Numbered from the stretch's first letter, positions 45,888 through 55,118 are shown. The stretch: 64,000 bases of DNA from Tamlana sp. 2_MG-2023 (GCF_030548465.1 NZ_JAUOSF010000008.1:124001-188000); one strand, 5' to 3'. Program-made: numbers and translations. The notes: generated by a model from the sequence alone, not told the origin.

Positions 45888-46820
45888 ATGAAACATATTC
45901 TTTTAAGTTCACTTTTATGCCTAGTCCTTTTTACCAGTTGTAAAAACGATAAAAAACAATCTGAAACTGCGGATATAGAAAGTAATACACCTGAAAAACC
46001 TGTTGTTTATGTTACCAATTATCCATTATACTATTTCACAAACCGTATTGCTGGTAAAACCATTGATTTGCATTTCCCGGCATCTCAAAAAACGTTTCCA
46101 GATTATTGGAAACCTGTAGCCGATAGCATTGCAGCCATGCAAAATGCCGATCTTATTATTATTAACGGTGCTTCCTACGAAAAATGGCTAATGAATGTAT
46201 CAATACCTGAAGACAAAATCATCAATACCTCGGAAAGCTTTCAAGATAAATTATTAGCATCAGGACATGTTTTTACACACAGTCATGGTGGTGAAGGCGC
46301 ACACGAACATCCAGAAATGGCATCCTACACCTGGCAAGATTTAAGCTTAGCAATTAAACAGGCAGAAGCGATAAAAAATGCTTTAATGACGCAATCTGAA
46401 AAAGATAAAACAACTTTTGAATCTAATTTTGAAAACTTAAAAGCAGAGTTAGAACAGTTGCACCAAGTATTCCTTTCTACAGTTGCCAGCCAACCCGATT
46501 TAGAAATTGCCTTTTCTCATCCTGTATATCAATATTTTGAAGCTGCCTATAAAATTAAAGGTACGAGCTTACATTGGGAACCCTCAGATAACATTGCTGG
46601 CGATAAATTACATGAGATTGAGGCGCTTCAAAAGCAAAAAGACATTAAGTCCATAATTTGGGAAAACACGCCTTTAGAAGCATCTCTTTCAAATTTAAAA
46701 AACATAGGAATACAAAGTATCGTAATCCCTCCAGGAGGCGGAAAACCAGTTCAAGGTGATTTTATTTCGCAACAAAAAAGCAATTTAGAAGCTTTAAAAT
46801 CGGTTTACATAACCCCTTGA
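45888..46820 (+). CDS. ZnuA/TroA-like lipoprotein with altered metal site
   Basis: This 310-residue lipoprotein (LFTSCKND, Cys18) has the fold signature of cluster A-I metal-binding proteins: VTNYPLYYFTNRIAG at the start, QNADLIIINGASYEKWL, a His-rich loop HVFTHSHGGEGAHEHPE at about 127-143, FSHPVYQYFEAAYKI and SIIWENTP. Aligned by eye with ZnuA, the first metal-ligand His appears replaced by Pro (FPDYWKP) and the second by Tyr (ASYTW), while the third His and the acidic residue remain. It may therefore bind metal differently or not at all. It sits 12 bp after an FtsX-type permease gene, not the usual ABC-3 permease. A role as a periplasmic or surface metal sensor or carrier is possible. Confidence 0.82.
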   Translation: MKHILLSSLLCLVLFTSCKNDKKQSETADIESNTPEKPVVYVTNYPLYYFTNRIAGKTIDLHFPASQKTFPDYWKPVADSIAAMQNADLIIINGASYEKWLMNVSIPEDKIINTSESFQDKLLASGHVFTHSHGGEGAHEHPEMASYTWQDLSLAIKQAEAIKNALMTQSEKDKTTFESNFENLKAELEQLHQVFLSTVASQPDLEIAFSHPVYQYFEAAYKIKGTSLHWEPSDNIAGDKLHEIEALQKQKDIKSIIWENTPLEASLSNLKNIGIQSIVIPPGGGKPVQGDFISQQKSNLEALKSVYITP

Positions 46821-46876
46821 TTGTTAGCAAAATTAAAGCTACCTTTAACAAGCCCTTAACAATTGATTGATCCGTT

Positions 46877-48739
46877 ATGAAGAAAATTACTTTAGTACTA
46901 AGTATTTCCTTAGCCCTCTTTTCTTGTAAAGAAGATAAAAAGCATGTTAGGGATTCAGAAACAACAGAAAAAAAAGAAATCGTTTCAGCCTCAGGAGACA
47001 CTATTCCCTTTTTTAAAAACAAAGAAGCTTTTTTTGGTGAAACCCACGTACACACCTCATATTCTTTAGATGCTTATTTGGGCGGAACACGTTTAAAACC
47101 CACTGATGCTTATCGGTTTGCTAAAGGAGAAACCGTTGACGTTAATGGCAACAAAATCACAATTAGTAAACCTCTAGATTTCTGTGCGGTTACAGACCAT
47201 GCTGAATATATTGGTGAAATGTATGCCAACTACACGGAAGCCTCCGAGGGCCACGACCACCCTAAATTGATAGAACTTCGTAGTTTGACTAGTTTCAAAG
47301 AACAAGAGAAGTGGTTTTTTAAATATGTGGTAAATAATAACAGGTCGAGTACACCCCAACGCACTGATTTTTTCCCTGGTGAAGAAGCTGTAAAAAATGG
47401 TTGGCAGGTGATGATTGATGCCGTAAACGAACATTACACCCCAGGAACTTTTACAACCATTGCTGGTTTTGAATGGACTGCGGCTCCTAATGGCGGAAAC
47501 TTACACCGTAATATACTGTTTAGAGATATGAACCTTCCAGATCTACCAGTAGGTACGGTAGATATCAATCGCGAAGAAGCTTTATGGAAATGGATGGCTG
47601 GTTTAGAAGAACAAGGTATGCATGTTTTTGCTATTCCTCATAATTCTAATGCGAGTAAGGGTATGATGTTCAACCCGAATGATTCCGATGGCAACCCTAT
47701 TGATGAGGAGTATGTAAAAACTAGAAATTATTACGAGCCTTTAATTGAAATGATGCAAATTAAAGGTAACTCTGAAGTTCATGCTAAGTTCTGGACCAAC
47801 GATGAGTTTGCTGATTTTGAAAATGCCAACTCCATGCAAAATTATAGTGGCAGAAAAGCCATGAAAGAAAATTTTGTACGCTACGGTTTAATTAAAGGCT
47901 TAGATTATGAAAACAAATTAGGCACCAACCCCTATAAATATGGTATTGTTGGAGGAACAGATAGTCATAACGGAACCCCTTCAAATGTTACTGAGTCTAA
48001 TTTTGAATATGGAAGTCACGGTGCTGCTGATGGTAGCATAGAAATAAGAAGAACCAGTGAAGTTGGTGGTTGGATTAAGGGCAAAGACCTAAATCCTGGT
48101 GCTTTAACAGGAGTTTGGGCTAGTCAAAACACAAGAGAAGACATTTGGGATGCCATGCGCAACAAAGAAACCTTTGCTACAAGTGGAACCCGTTTAAAAG
48201 TGAGATTCTTTGGTGGTTTCGATTTAGATGAAACACTAAATGATTATGATGCTTTAGTGGCCGATGGTTATAATTCTGGAATTCCAATGGGGCAAACTTT
48301 AAAAAACACCCAAGGAAAAGCACCCGAGTTTTCAGTATTTGCCATGAAAGATCCCGATGGCGCCAATCTTGACCGTATTCAAATCATCAAGGGTTGGATT
48401 GAAAACAGCGAGACCAAAGAAGAAATATATAATGTAGCTTGGTCTGATGAAAGAAAACTAGATGCCAATGGAAAACTACCTGAAGTTGGAAACACCGTAG
48501 ATCTAACTACTGCTACATATACAAATTCTATTGGCAGCACACAGCTTATGGGTTTTTGGAAAGATCCTAGTTTTAATCCAGAAATTAATGCCATTTATTA
48601 TGTACGAGTTATTGAAATACCAACACCACGTTGGTCTACCTATGACGCCGTGAGGGCCAATTTGCCTTTGTTAGATAATGTGGCTGCAACCGTTCAGGAA
48701 CGCGGCTGGACATCACCGATTTGGTACACACCGAAGTAA
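46877..48739 (+). CDS. DUF3604 lipoprotein (PHP-like metal-dependent hydrolase fold), first copy
   Basis: This 620-residue lipoprotein (LFSCKEDKK, Cys17) matches DUF3604. It has a PHP-like metal-ligand set: GETHVHTSYS with His57 and His59, CAVTDHAEYIG, AIPHNSNASKG and GGTDSHNGTPS. The PHP superfamily contains phosphoesterases, and the conserved His/Asp pattern supports a bi- or trinuclear metal site, but no activity is established for DUF3604. The C-terminus (ERGWTSPIWYTPK) closely resembles that of the paralogue at 50258, with a FadL-like gene between them. It lies 56 bp after the ZnuA-like gene. Confidence 0.85.
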   Translation: MKKITLVLSISLALFSCKEDKKHVRDSETTEKKEIVSASGDTIPFFKNKEAFFGETHVHTSYSLDAYLGGTRLKPTDAYRFAKGETVDVNGNKITISKPLDFCAVTDHAEYIGEMYANYTEASEGHDHPKLIELRSLTSFKEQEKWFFKYVVNNNRSSTPQRTDFFPGEEAVKNGWQVMIDAVNEHYTPGTFTTIAGFEWTAAPNGGNLHRNILFRDMNLPDLPVGTVDINREEALWKWMAGLEEQGMHVFAIPHNSNASKGMMFNPNDSDGNPIDEEYVKTRNYYEPLIEMMQIKGNSEVHAKFWTNDEFADFENANSMQNYSGRKAMKENFVRYGLIKGLDYENKLGTNPYKYGIVGGTDSHNGTPSNVTESNFEYGSHGAADGSIEIRRTSEVGGWIKGKDLNPGALTGVWASQNTREDIWDAMRNKETFATSGTRLKVRFFGGFDLDETLNDYDALVADGYNSGIPMGQTLKNTQGKAPEFSVFAMKDPDGANLDRIQIIKGWIENSETKEEIYNVAWSDERKLDANGKLPEVGNTVDLTTATYTNSIGSTQLMGFWKDPSFNPEINAIYYVRVIEIPTPRWSTYDAVRANLPLLDNVAATVQERGWTSPIWYTPK

Positions 48740-48791
48740 TAACACCCGCAAAAGTGTTACTTAAATTTAGTAAACAAAACACCTATATACC

Positions 48792-50231
48792 ATGGAAATT
48801 AAAAAGACACTAAGCTGTTTCATCTTATTATCAGCCTATTTTGTTTTCAAAATACAGGCTCAAGACACTAATTATTGGACACAGCAATTCGGCTCAAACT
48901 CAGTGCTCATGTCTGGTGCTGTTGTTGGTGGAAGTGATGATAACACGATGCTTTATTACAACCCAGGAGCTCTTGGCTTTTTAGATAATTCTTCAATATC
49001 TGTTAACGCCACCGCTTACCGAGCCGAAAATATCACAATTTCTAATGCTCTCGGTCAGGAAGCTAATTTTAAAAGTAGACAACTCGGATCGGTTCCCCTT
49101 TTAGCTGGAGGGATGATAAATGTTAAGAATGATAACTGGAAAGTAGGCTACGGATTCATGGCACCAACTAGCTTTAATTTTAAGGGAGTTGCTAGAAAAG
49201 ATGGCTTTTTTGAAATCATTGATGATGCTGAAAGTTCAGGACTTGAAGAAACTGTAGCAGAGTCTGCGGTTAGTGATAGGCTCAATGAGATTTTAATTGC
49301 ATTTGGGGCAGCCAGACGATTGAACGAAAATTGGTCGGTCGGACTTACCAACTTGTTTACCATACGTTCACAATCCTTTAGCAGAAGTTTATCTACTTAT
49401 GTTTTTATGAATGATACCGAACGTACATTAGTAGCCGCAAACCTAAACGAAAATGTTGATTATTACAATGTGCGTTATAGTGCTAAGCTTGGAGTTTCAT
49501 ATCAAAAAGAACGTTGGAAGGCTGGATTAACACTTACAACACCTTCTATAAATATTATGGGAATTGGTAGTGTAGCTGCTAACATTGAGGCAAATAATTT
49601 CAAATTAATTGATGATAATCGTATATCTGCAGTCGCAACCGATAGACAAAGTGAACTAAAAACAACTTTTAAATCTCCGTTGTCGATTTCAGCAGGTGTT
49701 AATTACCTTGGTTCCAAATCTCACATTGGTATTTCCTGCCAATATTATGGAAGTACAGATCAATATGATATCATGGACATCGCTTCAAACACCTTTGTAA
49801 GACCCGCTAATGTAGCTCCCCAATTAGGAGCCGATGATTTTATGCGTGTACGTGCTGCTGCCAAATCAGTCTTTAATGTTGCCATAGGTTATGAATATCT
49901 ATTAAAAGACAGTCTTTCTCTATTTTTAAGCGCAAGAAACGACATGTCTTATTTTGATAAATCTCTTAATGATAATCGCGGTATAAAAACCACTATAAGC
50001 AGTTGGGATATCTACCACATTTCAGCGGGAGTTACCATTAAAAAAAATCAAAGCAACCTAAGTCTTGGCCTTTTATATAGTACTGGAAGTACTGATAACT
50101 ACGAACAAAAAGGAACTTTAAACAACCCTAGTGAAAATGATTTAATAAAAGGAACCACAACTATTACAGAAGCCTCATATGGTTCTTTAGGTTTACTTCT
50201 AGGATATACCTTATATTTCAAAAAGTTTTAA
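48792..50231 (+). CDS. OmpP1/FadL/TodX-like outer-membrane protein
   Basis: This 479-residue protein has a signal peptide ending near KIQAQ (residue 24) and then the FadL-type opening: a variant hatch region with SVLMSGAVVGGSDDNTMLYY followed by NPGALG. Amphipathic beta-strands run through to a C-terminal LGYTLYFKKF. The family transports hydrophobic compounds across the outer membrane. Its position between two DUF3604 lipoprotein genes (52 bp and 26 bp spacers) suggests that it admits the substrate or exports the product of those putative hydrolases. Confidence 0.82.
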   Translation: MEIKKTLSCFILLSAYFVFKIQAQDTNYWTQQFGSNSVLMSGAVVGGSDDNTMLYYNPGALGFLDNSSISVNATAYRAENITISNALGQEANFKSRQLGSVPLLAGGMINVKNDNWKVGYGFMAPTSFNFKGVARKDGFFEIIDDAESSGLEETVAESAVSDRLNEILIAFGAARRLNENWSVGLTNLFTIRSQSFSRSLSTYVFMNDTERTLVAANLNENVDYYNVRYSAKLGVSYQKERWKAGLTLTTPSINIMGIGSVAANIEANNFKLIDDNRISAVATDRQSELKTTFKSPLSISAGVNYLGSKSHIGISCQYYGSTDQYDIMDIASNTFVRPANVAPQLGADDFMRVRAAAKSVFNVAIGYEYLLKDSLSLFLSARNDMSYFDKSLNDNRGIKTTISSWDIYHISAGVTIKKNQSNLSLGLLYSTGSTDNYEQKGTLNNPSENDLIKGTTTITEASYGSLGLLLGYTLYFKKF

Positions 50232-50257
50232 TCAAAAAATTCAGAAATACAATTAAC

Positions 50258-52165
50258 ATGAAAAAAATTATATACCTAGTCGTTTTACTTATCAGCATTG
50301 TTAGTTGTAAGGAAGAAGCTAAAAAAGAAGTTACAGAAGACACTATTCCTCAGGAAACCGAAACTTCAACAGTAAAAAACACGGAATACCCGGAAAACGT
50401 CTATTGGGGAGATCAACACGTACACACCAGTTATTCAGGTGATGCCGCGGCTGCAGGAACCGTTGTAGGTCCTGAAGAAGCAGTGCGTTTTGCAAGAGGC
50501 GAAACCGTGAATTCCAACACCGGCCAAGACGCTAAATTAGAACGTGCCTTAGATTGGGTTGTGGTTTCCGATCACTCCGACGGTATGGGGACCTTGGTTG
50601 AAATAAAAGCAGGGAATCCAGAAATGCTAGCCGACCCTGTTGTTAAAGGTTGGTATGATGGTATTATGGAAGGTGGTGACGCCGGGTATCAAGCAACACG
50701 AGGTATTATTAGTGCTCAAGCTTCAAAATCGCTACCTAAAATAATGATGGATCCAAAATGGGCAAGATCCGCCTGGGATACGAATGTAGACATTATGGAA
50801 AAATATAACGAACCTGGAACATTCACAGCTTTTATTGGTTATGAATGGACGTCTAACGGAGAAGTTGGACAAAATTTACACCGTAATGTCGTTTTTCGTG
50901 AAGGTGCAGATAAAACTCGTGAATTTTTACCCTTAACCACATTCTCATCTGCCGCTGAAGGTCGATCGGGAACCGACCCCGAAAGTTTATGGGCTTGGTT
51001 GGACAATTGGGAATCTAAAACAGGAGGGCATGCATTGGCAATTCCGCATAACGGAAATATGTCTAACGGATGGATGTTCCGTTTAGAGCGTTACGATGGT
51101 TCACCGCTTACCAAAGCATGGGCAGAAGCGCGTGCCCGTTGGGAAGTTTTATATGAAATTTACCAGTACAAGGGAGCTAGTGAAACACATCCATCGCTAT
51201 CACCTAATGATGAGTTTGCCAATTTTGAAATTTGGGATACCTCTGATTTAGCTGGAAATATAAAACCAGAGGACGCCATAAAATATGAATACATTCGTCA
51301 AGCTTTACAAAATGGTTTAGCGCTTGAAAAGAAATTTGGGGTAAACCCTTTTAAATATGGAATTGTTAGTGGAACAGACACGCACACCGGTTTATCATCT
51401 GGTGCTGAAGAAGACAATTATTGGGGGAAATTCCCTGTAGATGAACCTTCAGCCGAACGTTGGGGTAAGATTTATAAAAAAGAAAAAGGCTATGTTAGAA
51501 AAGCATGGACTTTAGGTGCTAATGGTATAACCGGAGTTTGGGCAACATCAAATACACGTGAAGCTATTTGGGATGCCATGAAACGTCGTGAAACTTATGC
51601 TTCTTCTGGCCCAAGAATAGCTGTTCGTTTATTTGCAGGATATGATTTTAATACTAGTGATGCTTCTGGTAATATTGCTGAATCAGGTTACGCTAAAGGT
51701 GTTCCAATGGGAAGTGATTTAAAAACTTCTTCTGAAGGGAAATCCCCAAAATTCTTATTTGCTGCAACCAAAGATCCTCAAGGTGCGAATTTAGACCGTA
51801 TTCAAATCGTTAAAGGCTGGTTAGATACTGATGGTAAAACTCATGAAAAAATATATGACGTCAAATGGTCTGGAGACCGCACAATAGATGCTAAAGGCAA
51901 ATTACCTGCTGTAGGTAATACGGTAGATATGAAAACAGCTAAATACACCAACGATATTGGAGCTTCTGATTTTGTTGGAGTTTTTGAAGATCCTGATTTT
52001 GATCCTCAATTAAGTGCTTTTTATTACGCCCGTGTTATTGAAATACCAACACCACGATGGACGCTTTATGATGCGGTTAATTATAATTTAAAAATGGATA
52101 AAGATGTCACTATGATTATTCAGGAACGAGCGGTATCTTCTCCTATTTGGTATAACCCAAAATAG
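50258..52165 (+). CDS. DUF3604 lipoprotein (PHP-like metal-dependent hydrolase fold), second copy
   Basis: This 635-residue lipoprotein (SIVSCKEEAKK, Cys17) has the same metal-ligand motifs as its paralogue: GDQHVHTSYS with His54 and His56, VVSDHSDGMG, AIPHNGNMSNG and SGTDTHTGLSS, and the same kind of C-terminus (ERAVSSPIWYNPK). The long insertion around residues 110-170 differs from the first copy, so the substrates may differ. It is the last gene of the block; no clear terminator follows. Confidence 0.86.
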   Translation: MKKIIYLVVLLISIVSCKEEAKKEVTEDTIPQETETSTVKNTEYPENVYWGDQHVHTSYSGDAAAAGTVVGPEEAVRFARGETVNSNTGQDAKLERALDWVVVSDHSDGMGTLVEIKAGNPEMLADPVVKGWYDGIMEGGDAGYQATRGIISAQASKSLPKIMMDPKWARSAWDTNVDIMEKYNEPGTFTAFIGYEWTSNGEVGQNLHRNVVFREGADKTREFLPLTTFSSAAEGRSGTDPESLWAWLDNWESKTGGHALAIPHNGNMSNGWMFRLERYDGSPLTKAWAEARARWEVLYEIYQYKGASETHPSLSPNDEFANFEIWDTSDLAGNIKPEDAIKYEYIRQALQNGLALEKKFGVNPFKYGIVSGTDTHTGLSSGAEEDNYWGKFPVDEPSAERWGKIYKKEKGYVRKAWTLGANGITGVWATSNTREAIWDAMKRRETYASSGPRIAVRLFAGYDFNTSDASGNIAESGYAKGVPMGSDLKTSSEGKSPKFLFAATKDPQGANLDRIQIVKGWLDTDGKTHEKIYDVKWSGDRTIDAKGKLPAVGNTVDMKTAKYTNDIGASDFVGVFEDPDFDPQLSAFYYARVIEIPTPRWTLYDAVNYNLKMDKDVTMIIQERAVSSPIWYNPK

Positions 52166-52500
52166 CCCAGTCTAAATTGGAAATGGAAGCGTTAAGGTCA
52201 TTCTAAAAATTGAAACCATAGCTAACCTTGAAATCAATCAACAATGTACAGCCATCTATCAAAAACATGATATGAAAATTTTATCTTACAATTCCTTTTT
52301 TTATTCCCATGAAGGATAACTTTATTGAAATTATATTAATTTGCTTATACATCAAAATTATTTCAAAGCTTTAAGGCATTTTGAAAAATGGAGTAATATA
52401 AATAAAGAATTGAAATTTCTAACACAACAAAGTTCTCTGCTTCTTTTTTTATAAAAATTAAAAATCATGCATTACTATTCATCGTGTGATTGAACCAAAT
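52166..52500. other. Convergent intergenic region, nothing identified
   Basis: The 335 bp between the DUF3604 gene and the convergent AraC gene contain no supported coding sequence, RNA gene or strong hairpin. Confidence 0.4.
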
Positions 52501-53364
52501 TCAATTTGAAATATGATTTAGATACTTTTTTTTGAATTGTAATGGAGAACAGTTCATAAATTTTTGAAATTGCTTGTAGAAAAACGGCAAACTTTCATAA
52601 CCACAGCTGTAAGCAATTTCGCGAACTTGCTTGTTGGTATCTATTAAATCCTTACTAACTCGATGAATGCGGTACTCGTTTACCAAAGTAAAAAACGATT
52701 TATTCATATGTTTTTTTACAAATCGACAAAAACCTTCTTCGCCCATATTTAATACACTACATGCTTCTTTAAGAGTGATTTTATTGCGATAATTAGCTGT
52801 TACATAATTATAAACGGCATCTACTCGCTTGTAATTCCGGATATTTAAGTTAGGAGAAAATCCATCGGTAATTAAATACTTCTTGTTTTTAAATGCACTT
52901 AAATCTTCTAATAACTTTAGAAAAGCCACTAATTTATGAAAGGCATCTAAAGATTCCATCACTTCCAAGCGCTTCTGGAATTGTTCCTTTTCATTATCCT
53001 CTAAAGGAAAATGAATACCTTTACTTGCCGTATCTAAAAGGGTTTTGATGTTTTTAAAAGCTGCTCTTTCCAGCCAATCTGTGCCTAACAAATCAGCTTG
53101 CCATTGAAAAACAATGGATTTCACACCTGTATCGGTATCGTTTTTCCAACAATGCGGCACATTTGCACCCAACAACACCAAATCGCCGGGCTGAAATTCT
53201 TGAAACGTATTCCCTACGTAACGCACGCCTTCCCCTTTTACAATAAAGGTTAATTCCAATTCTGGATGAAAGTGCCACGGCGTTTTAAAACTCGTGTCCT
53301 CATAAATGGAATGATGCAAGGCAGCATCTTCCCGCTTTTCTATTTTTTCAAAAGTAGCTTTCAT
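52501..53364 (-). CDS. Cupin-AraC family transcriptional regulator
   Basis: This 287-residue regulator has an N-terminal cupin sensor (PWHFHPELELTFIVKGEG at about 30-47, then FQPGDLVLLGANVPHCW) and a C-terminal AraC helix-turn-helix pair (about 185-285; CSVLNMGEEGFCRFVKKHMN and CGYESLPFFYKQFQKFMNCSP). This layout is typical of sugar-responsive regulators. It lies next to the GH117-GH2 operon in the same direction. Its upstream region shares a two-block sequence with the GH2/P450 divergent region, suggesting autoregulation and control of that module. Confidence 0.88.
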   Translation of the reverse strand: MKATFEKIEKREDAALHHSIYEDTSFKTPWHFHPELELTFIVKGEGVRYVGNTFQEFQPGDLVLLGANVPHCWKNDTDTGVKSIVFQWQADLLGTDWLERAAFKNIKTLLDTASKGIHFPLEDNEKEQFQKRLEVMESLDAFHKLVAFLKLLEDLSAFKNKKYLITDGFSPNLNIRNYKRVDAVYNYVTANYRNKITLKEACSVLNMGEEGFCRFVKKHMNKSFFTLVNEYRIHRVSKDLIDTNKQVREIAYSCGYESLPFFYKQFQKFMNCSPLQFKKKYLNHISN

Positions 53365-53489
53365 AATTACAGCTAATACCTATTTAATTATGTGACGTCG
53401 TATTTTTTATTTGTATTATTTTTTGTTCCAATGAAATAGGAGCCAAAAAGAAACAAATTATATACGACACTATATAGTAAAAATGGTTT

Positions 53490-53545
53490 AAAATATGTTT
53501 TATTGCTGAAAAACAAGATATTCGATTAGTAAAAAAGTCAAAATA
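53490..53545 (-). promoter_or_regulatory. Two-block element upstream of the AraC gene (shared with 57338-57392)
   Basis: On the plus strand, aaaatatgttttattg (53490-53505) and aaagtcaaaata (53534-53545) occur in the same order and at almost the same distance (44 versus 43 bp between block starts) as at 57338-57392. Read leftward, the second block supplies a TTGAC that could be the -33 box of a flavobacterial promoter and the first block falls near the transcription start. It is about 126 bp upstream of the AraC ATG. Confidence 0.6.
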
Positions 53546-53746
53546 CATAATTATTTTTAATACAAGTCAAATGGCTATCTTTTCGTTTTCCATTTACAAA
53601 TCATATAGGCATTCAAAAACAAGTAAAAGCAGAAACAAAAACACTGGTGTATTCTATTTTCACTAAACATTAAGCTTTTATTTCGATAGGTGAACTTCCC
53701 TTAATAGTGTTGACCATTTTTTATAATTAACTTTTAATTGAAAAAT

Positions 53747-53808
53747 GTTCTCGACTGCGCTGCGAACACCTTATTAATTCAGGGTCTTCGAGCGGAATAG
53801 AGAAGAAC
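53747..53808. repeat. Imperfect inverted repeat of the dispersed flavobacterial type
   Basis: Arms gttctcgactgcgct (53747-53761) and agcggaatagagaagaac (53791-53808) are imperfectly complementary. The left arm matches the copy at 11101. Placement 20 bp past the GH117 stop suggests a role as a transcript end. Confidence 0.55.
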
Positions 53809-53828
53809 AACATAAAATTGTACAGGTA

Positions 53829-55112
53829 CTACTTATTATTCTTTATTCTTTCTTTTATCCTTGTTTTTTGATCCTCACTCAACCCACGACTGAAGTACAA
53901 ATCGTTTGGGTACAACAAATTAGATTGCTTTAAACTTGGATCATCAACAGAAAGACTTAAATCACAATCAAAGCGCCCTAAGATAGAATACATGTTTCCC
54001 CAATCATTTCCAGCATTGATAAAGTGTGACAAACCCCAAGTAATTCCATCTGCATTTTTAGAATCGGTAAACGAATCTGGACAATAAACCCCAGCGGCTG
54101 TTGGGAACAACTGAGAAACTGAAGCTATCTCAAAATTCACCCAATCTTTAGCATACTGAATTGTATAATGTTCTATTCCATCGGTACCAATCAAAGCAGC
54201 CACTCCTTCTCTAAATGGAAAAATCATGGTTTCATGACCTGAATTGGTTACTGGACTTAAAGGGTGTTTTACAAAGGGTCCTTCTGGATTATCCGCAACT
54301 ACCAATCCCCATACATCCCAAAACTTTCTATTGGCATCTCTTACATCTAAACCTGATTTATAATACAAATACACTTTTCCATCATGCACCAATGGATTTG
54401 GATCATGGATCACTCGCCAATCCCAGGCATCACTTTCACCAAAAGGAACGACTACTTTATCTATTGGTTCCCAAGGTCCGTCTGGTGAACTTGCCTTAGA
54501 CATCGCTACTGGGCAAATATCATAAGCATCTTTTTCTGGGTTGTATTTACCACTAGGCGCATCAAAAGCTTGATAGTATAAATAATACGAGTCTTTCCAT
54601 TTTAAAATATCTGCGGTTGCCACAGAACGATGTCCGCGCATTGGTTTTTTTGGTCTGGGCACAGCTACTCCTTGTTCCTCCCAAGTAAATCCATCTTCAC
54701 TAGTCGCATACCAAATTTCTGCTAAATCCCAATCTGTAGATGGAATGGTATCATTGGCCTTTTCAAAACCTCGAGGTGCAACCGGTGTATTTCTGTAAGT
54801 ATACCACACATAATACTTCCCGTTTTCAAAAATAATTTTAGATGGATCACGACGAGAGATTGTTCCATCTCCTCCATGATAATCCAATCCTTCCAGCTGT
54901 GTATATCTAAAATTAGAATACAACTCATTATCCAACAAACGAGGCGCTTCATAGTTATTAAAAGCACGTTTCATAGCCGCACTCATTGGTCTGTTCTCTT
55001 CCAGATTTTCCAATTTCAACGGAAAAGCAGTTGTTGGTAATTCTTCTTTTGGTTCTTGCTTAGTACAAGCCAAAACACTTAATAATATTGCAAATAAAAT
55101 CCCTTGTTTCAT
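53829..55112 (-). CDS. GH117 3,6-anhydro-alpha-L-galactosidase-type lipoprotein
   Basis: This 427-residue lipoprotein (SVLACTKQ, Cys16) matches GH117, which releases 3,6-anhydro-L-galactose (or related residues) from the non-reducing end of neoagaro-oligosaccharides. The five-bladed beta-propeller motifs are clear: GTISRRDPSKI with Asp89, WRVIHDPNPLVHDGKVYLYY with Asp237, and SGHETMIFP with Glu294, matching the expected catalytic acid positions of the family. The gene follows the GH2 gene by 6 bp in the same operon. An exo-acting GH117 and a GH2 galactosidase together would take an agar oligosaccharide apart alternately. It is the strongest single clue to an agar-type substrate. Confidence 0.92.
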   Translation of the reverse strand: MKQGILFAILLSVLACTKQEPKEELPTTAFPLKLENLEENRPMSAAMKRAFNNYEAPRLLDNELYSNFRYTQLEGLDYHGGDGTISRRDPSKIIFENGKYYVWYTYRNTPVAPRGFEKANDTIPSTDWDLAEIWYATSEDGFTWEEQGVAVPRPKKPMRGHRSVATADILKWKDSYYLYYQAFDAPSGKYNPEKDAYDICPVAMSKASSPDGPWEPIDKVVVPFGESDAWDWRVIHDPNPLVHDGKVYLYYKSGLDVRDANRKFWDVWGLVVADNPEGPFVKHPLSPVTNSGHETMIFPFREGVAALIGTDGIEHYTIQYAKDWVNFEIASVSQLFPTAAGVYCPDSFTDSKNADGITWGLSHFINAGNDWGNMYSILGRFDCDLSLSVDDPSLKQSNLLYPNDLYFSRGLSEDQKTRIKERIKNNK

Positions 55113-55118
55113 GTTTTC

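Larger units (their letters stand above)
53365..53828. other. Intergenic region with AraC promoter and a dispersed repeat
   Basis: The 464 bp between AraC and GH117 genes carry the leftward AraC promoter near 53500-53545 and an imperfect inverted repeat (gttctcgactgcgct at 53747-53761 with agcggaatagagaagaac at 53791-53808) that ends just before the GH117 3' end and may serve as its terminator. No coding sequence is supported. Confidence 0.5.
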
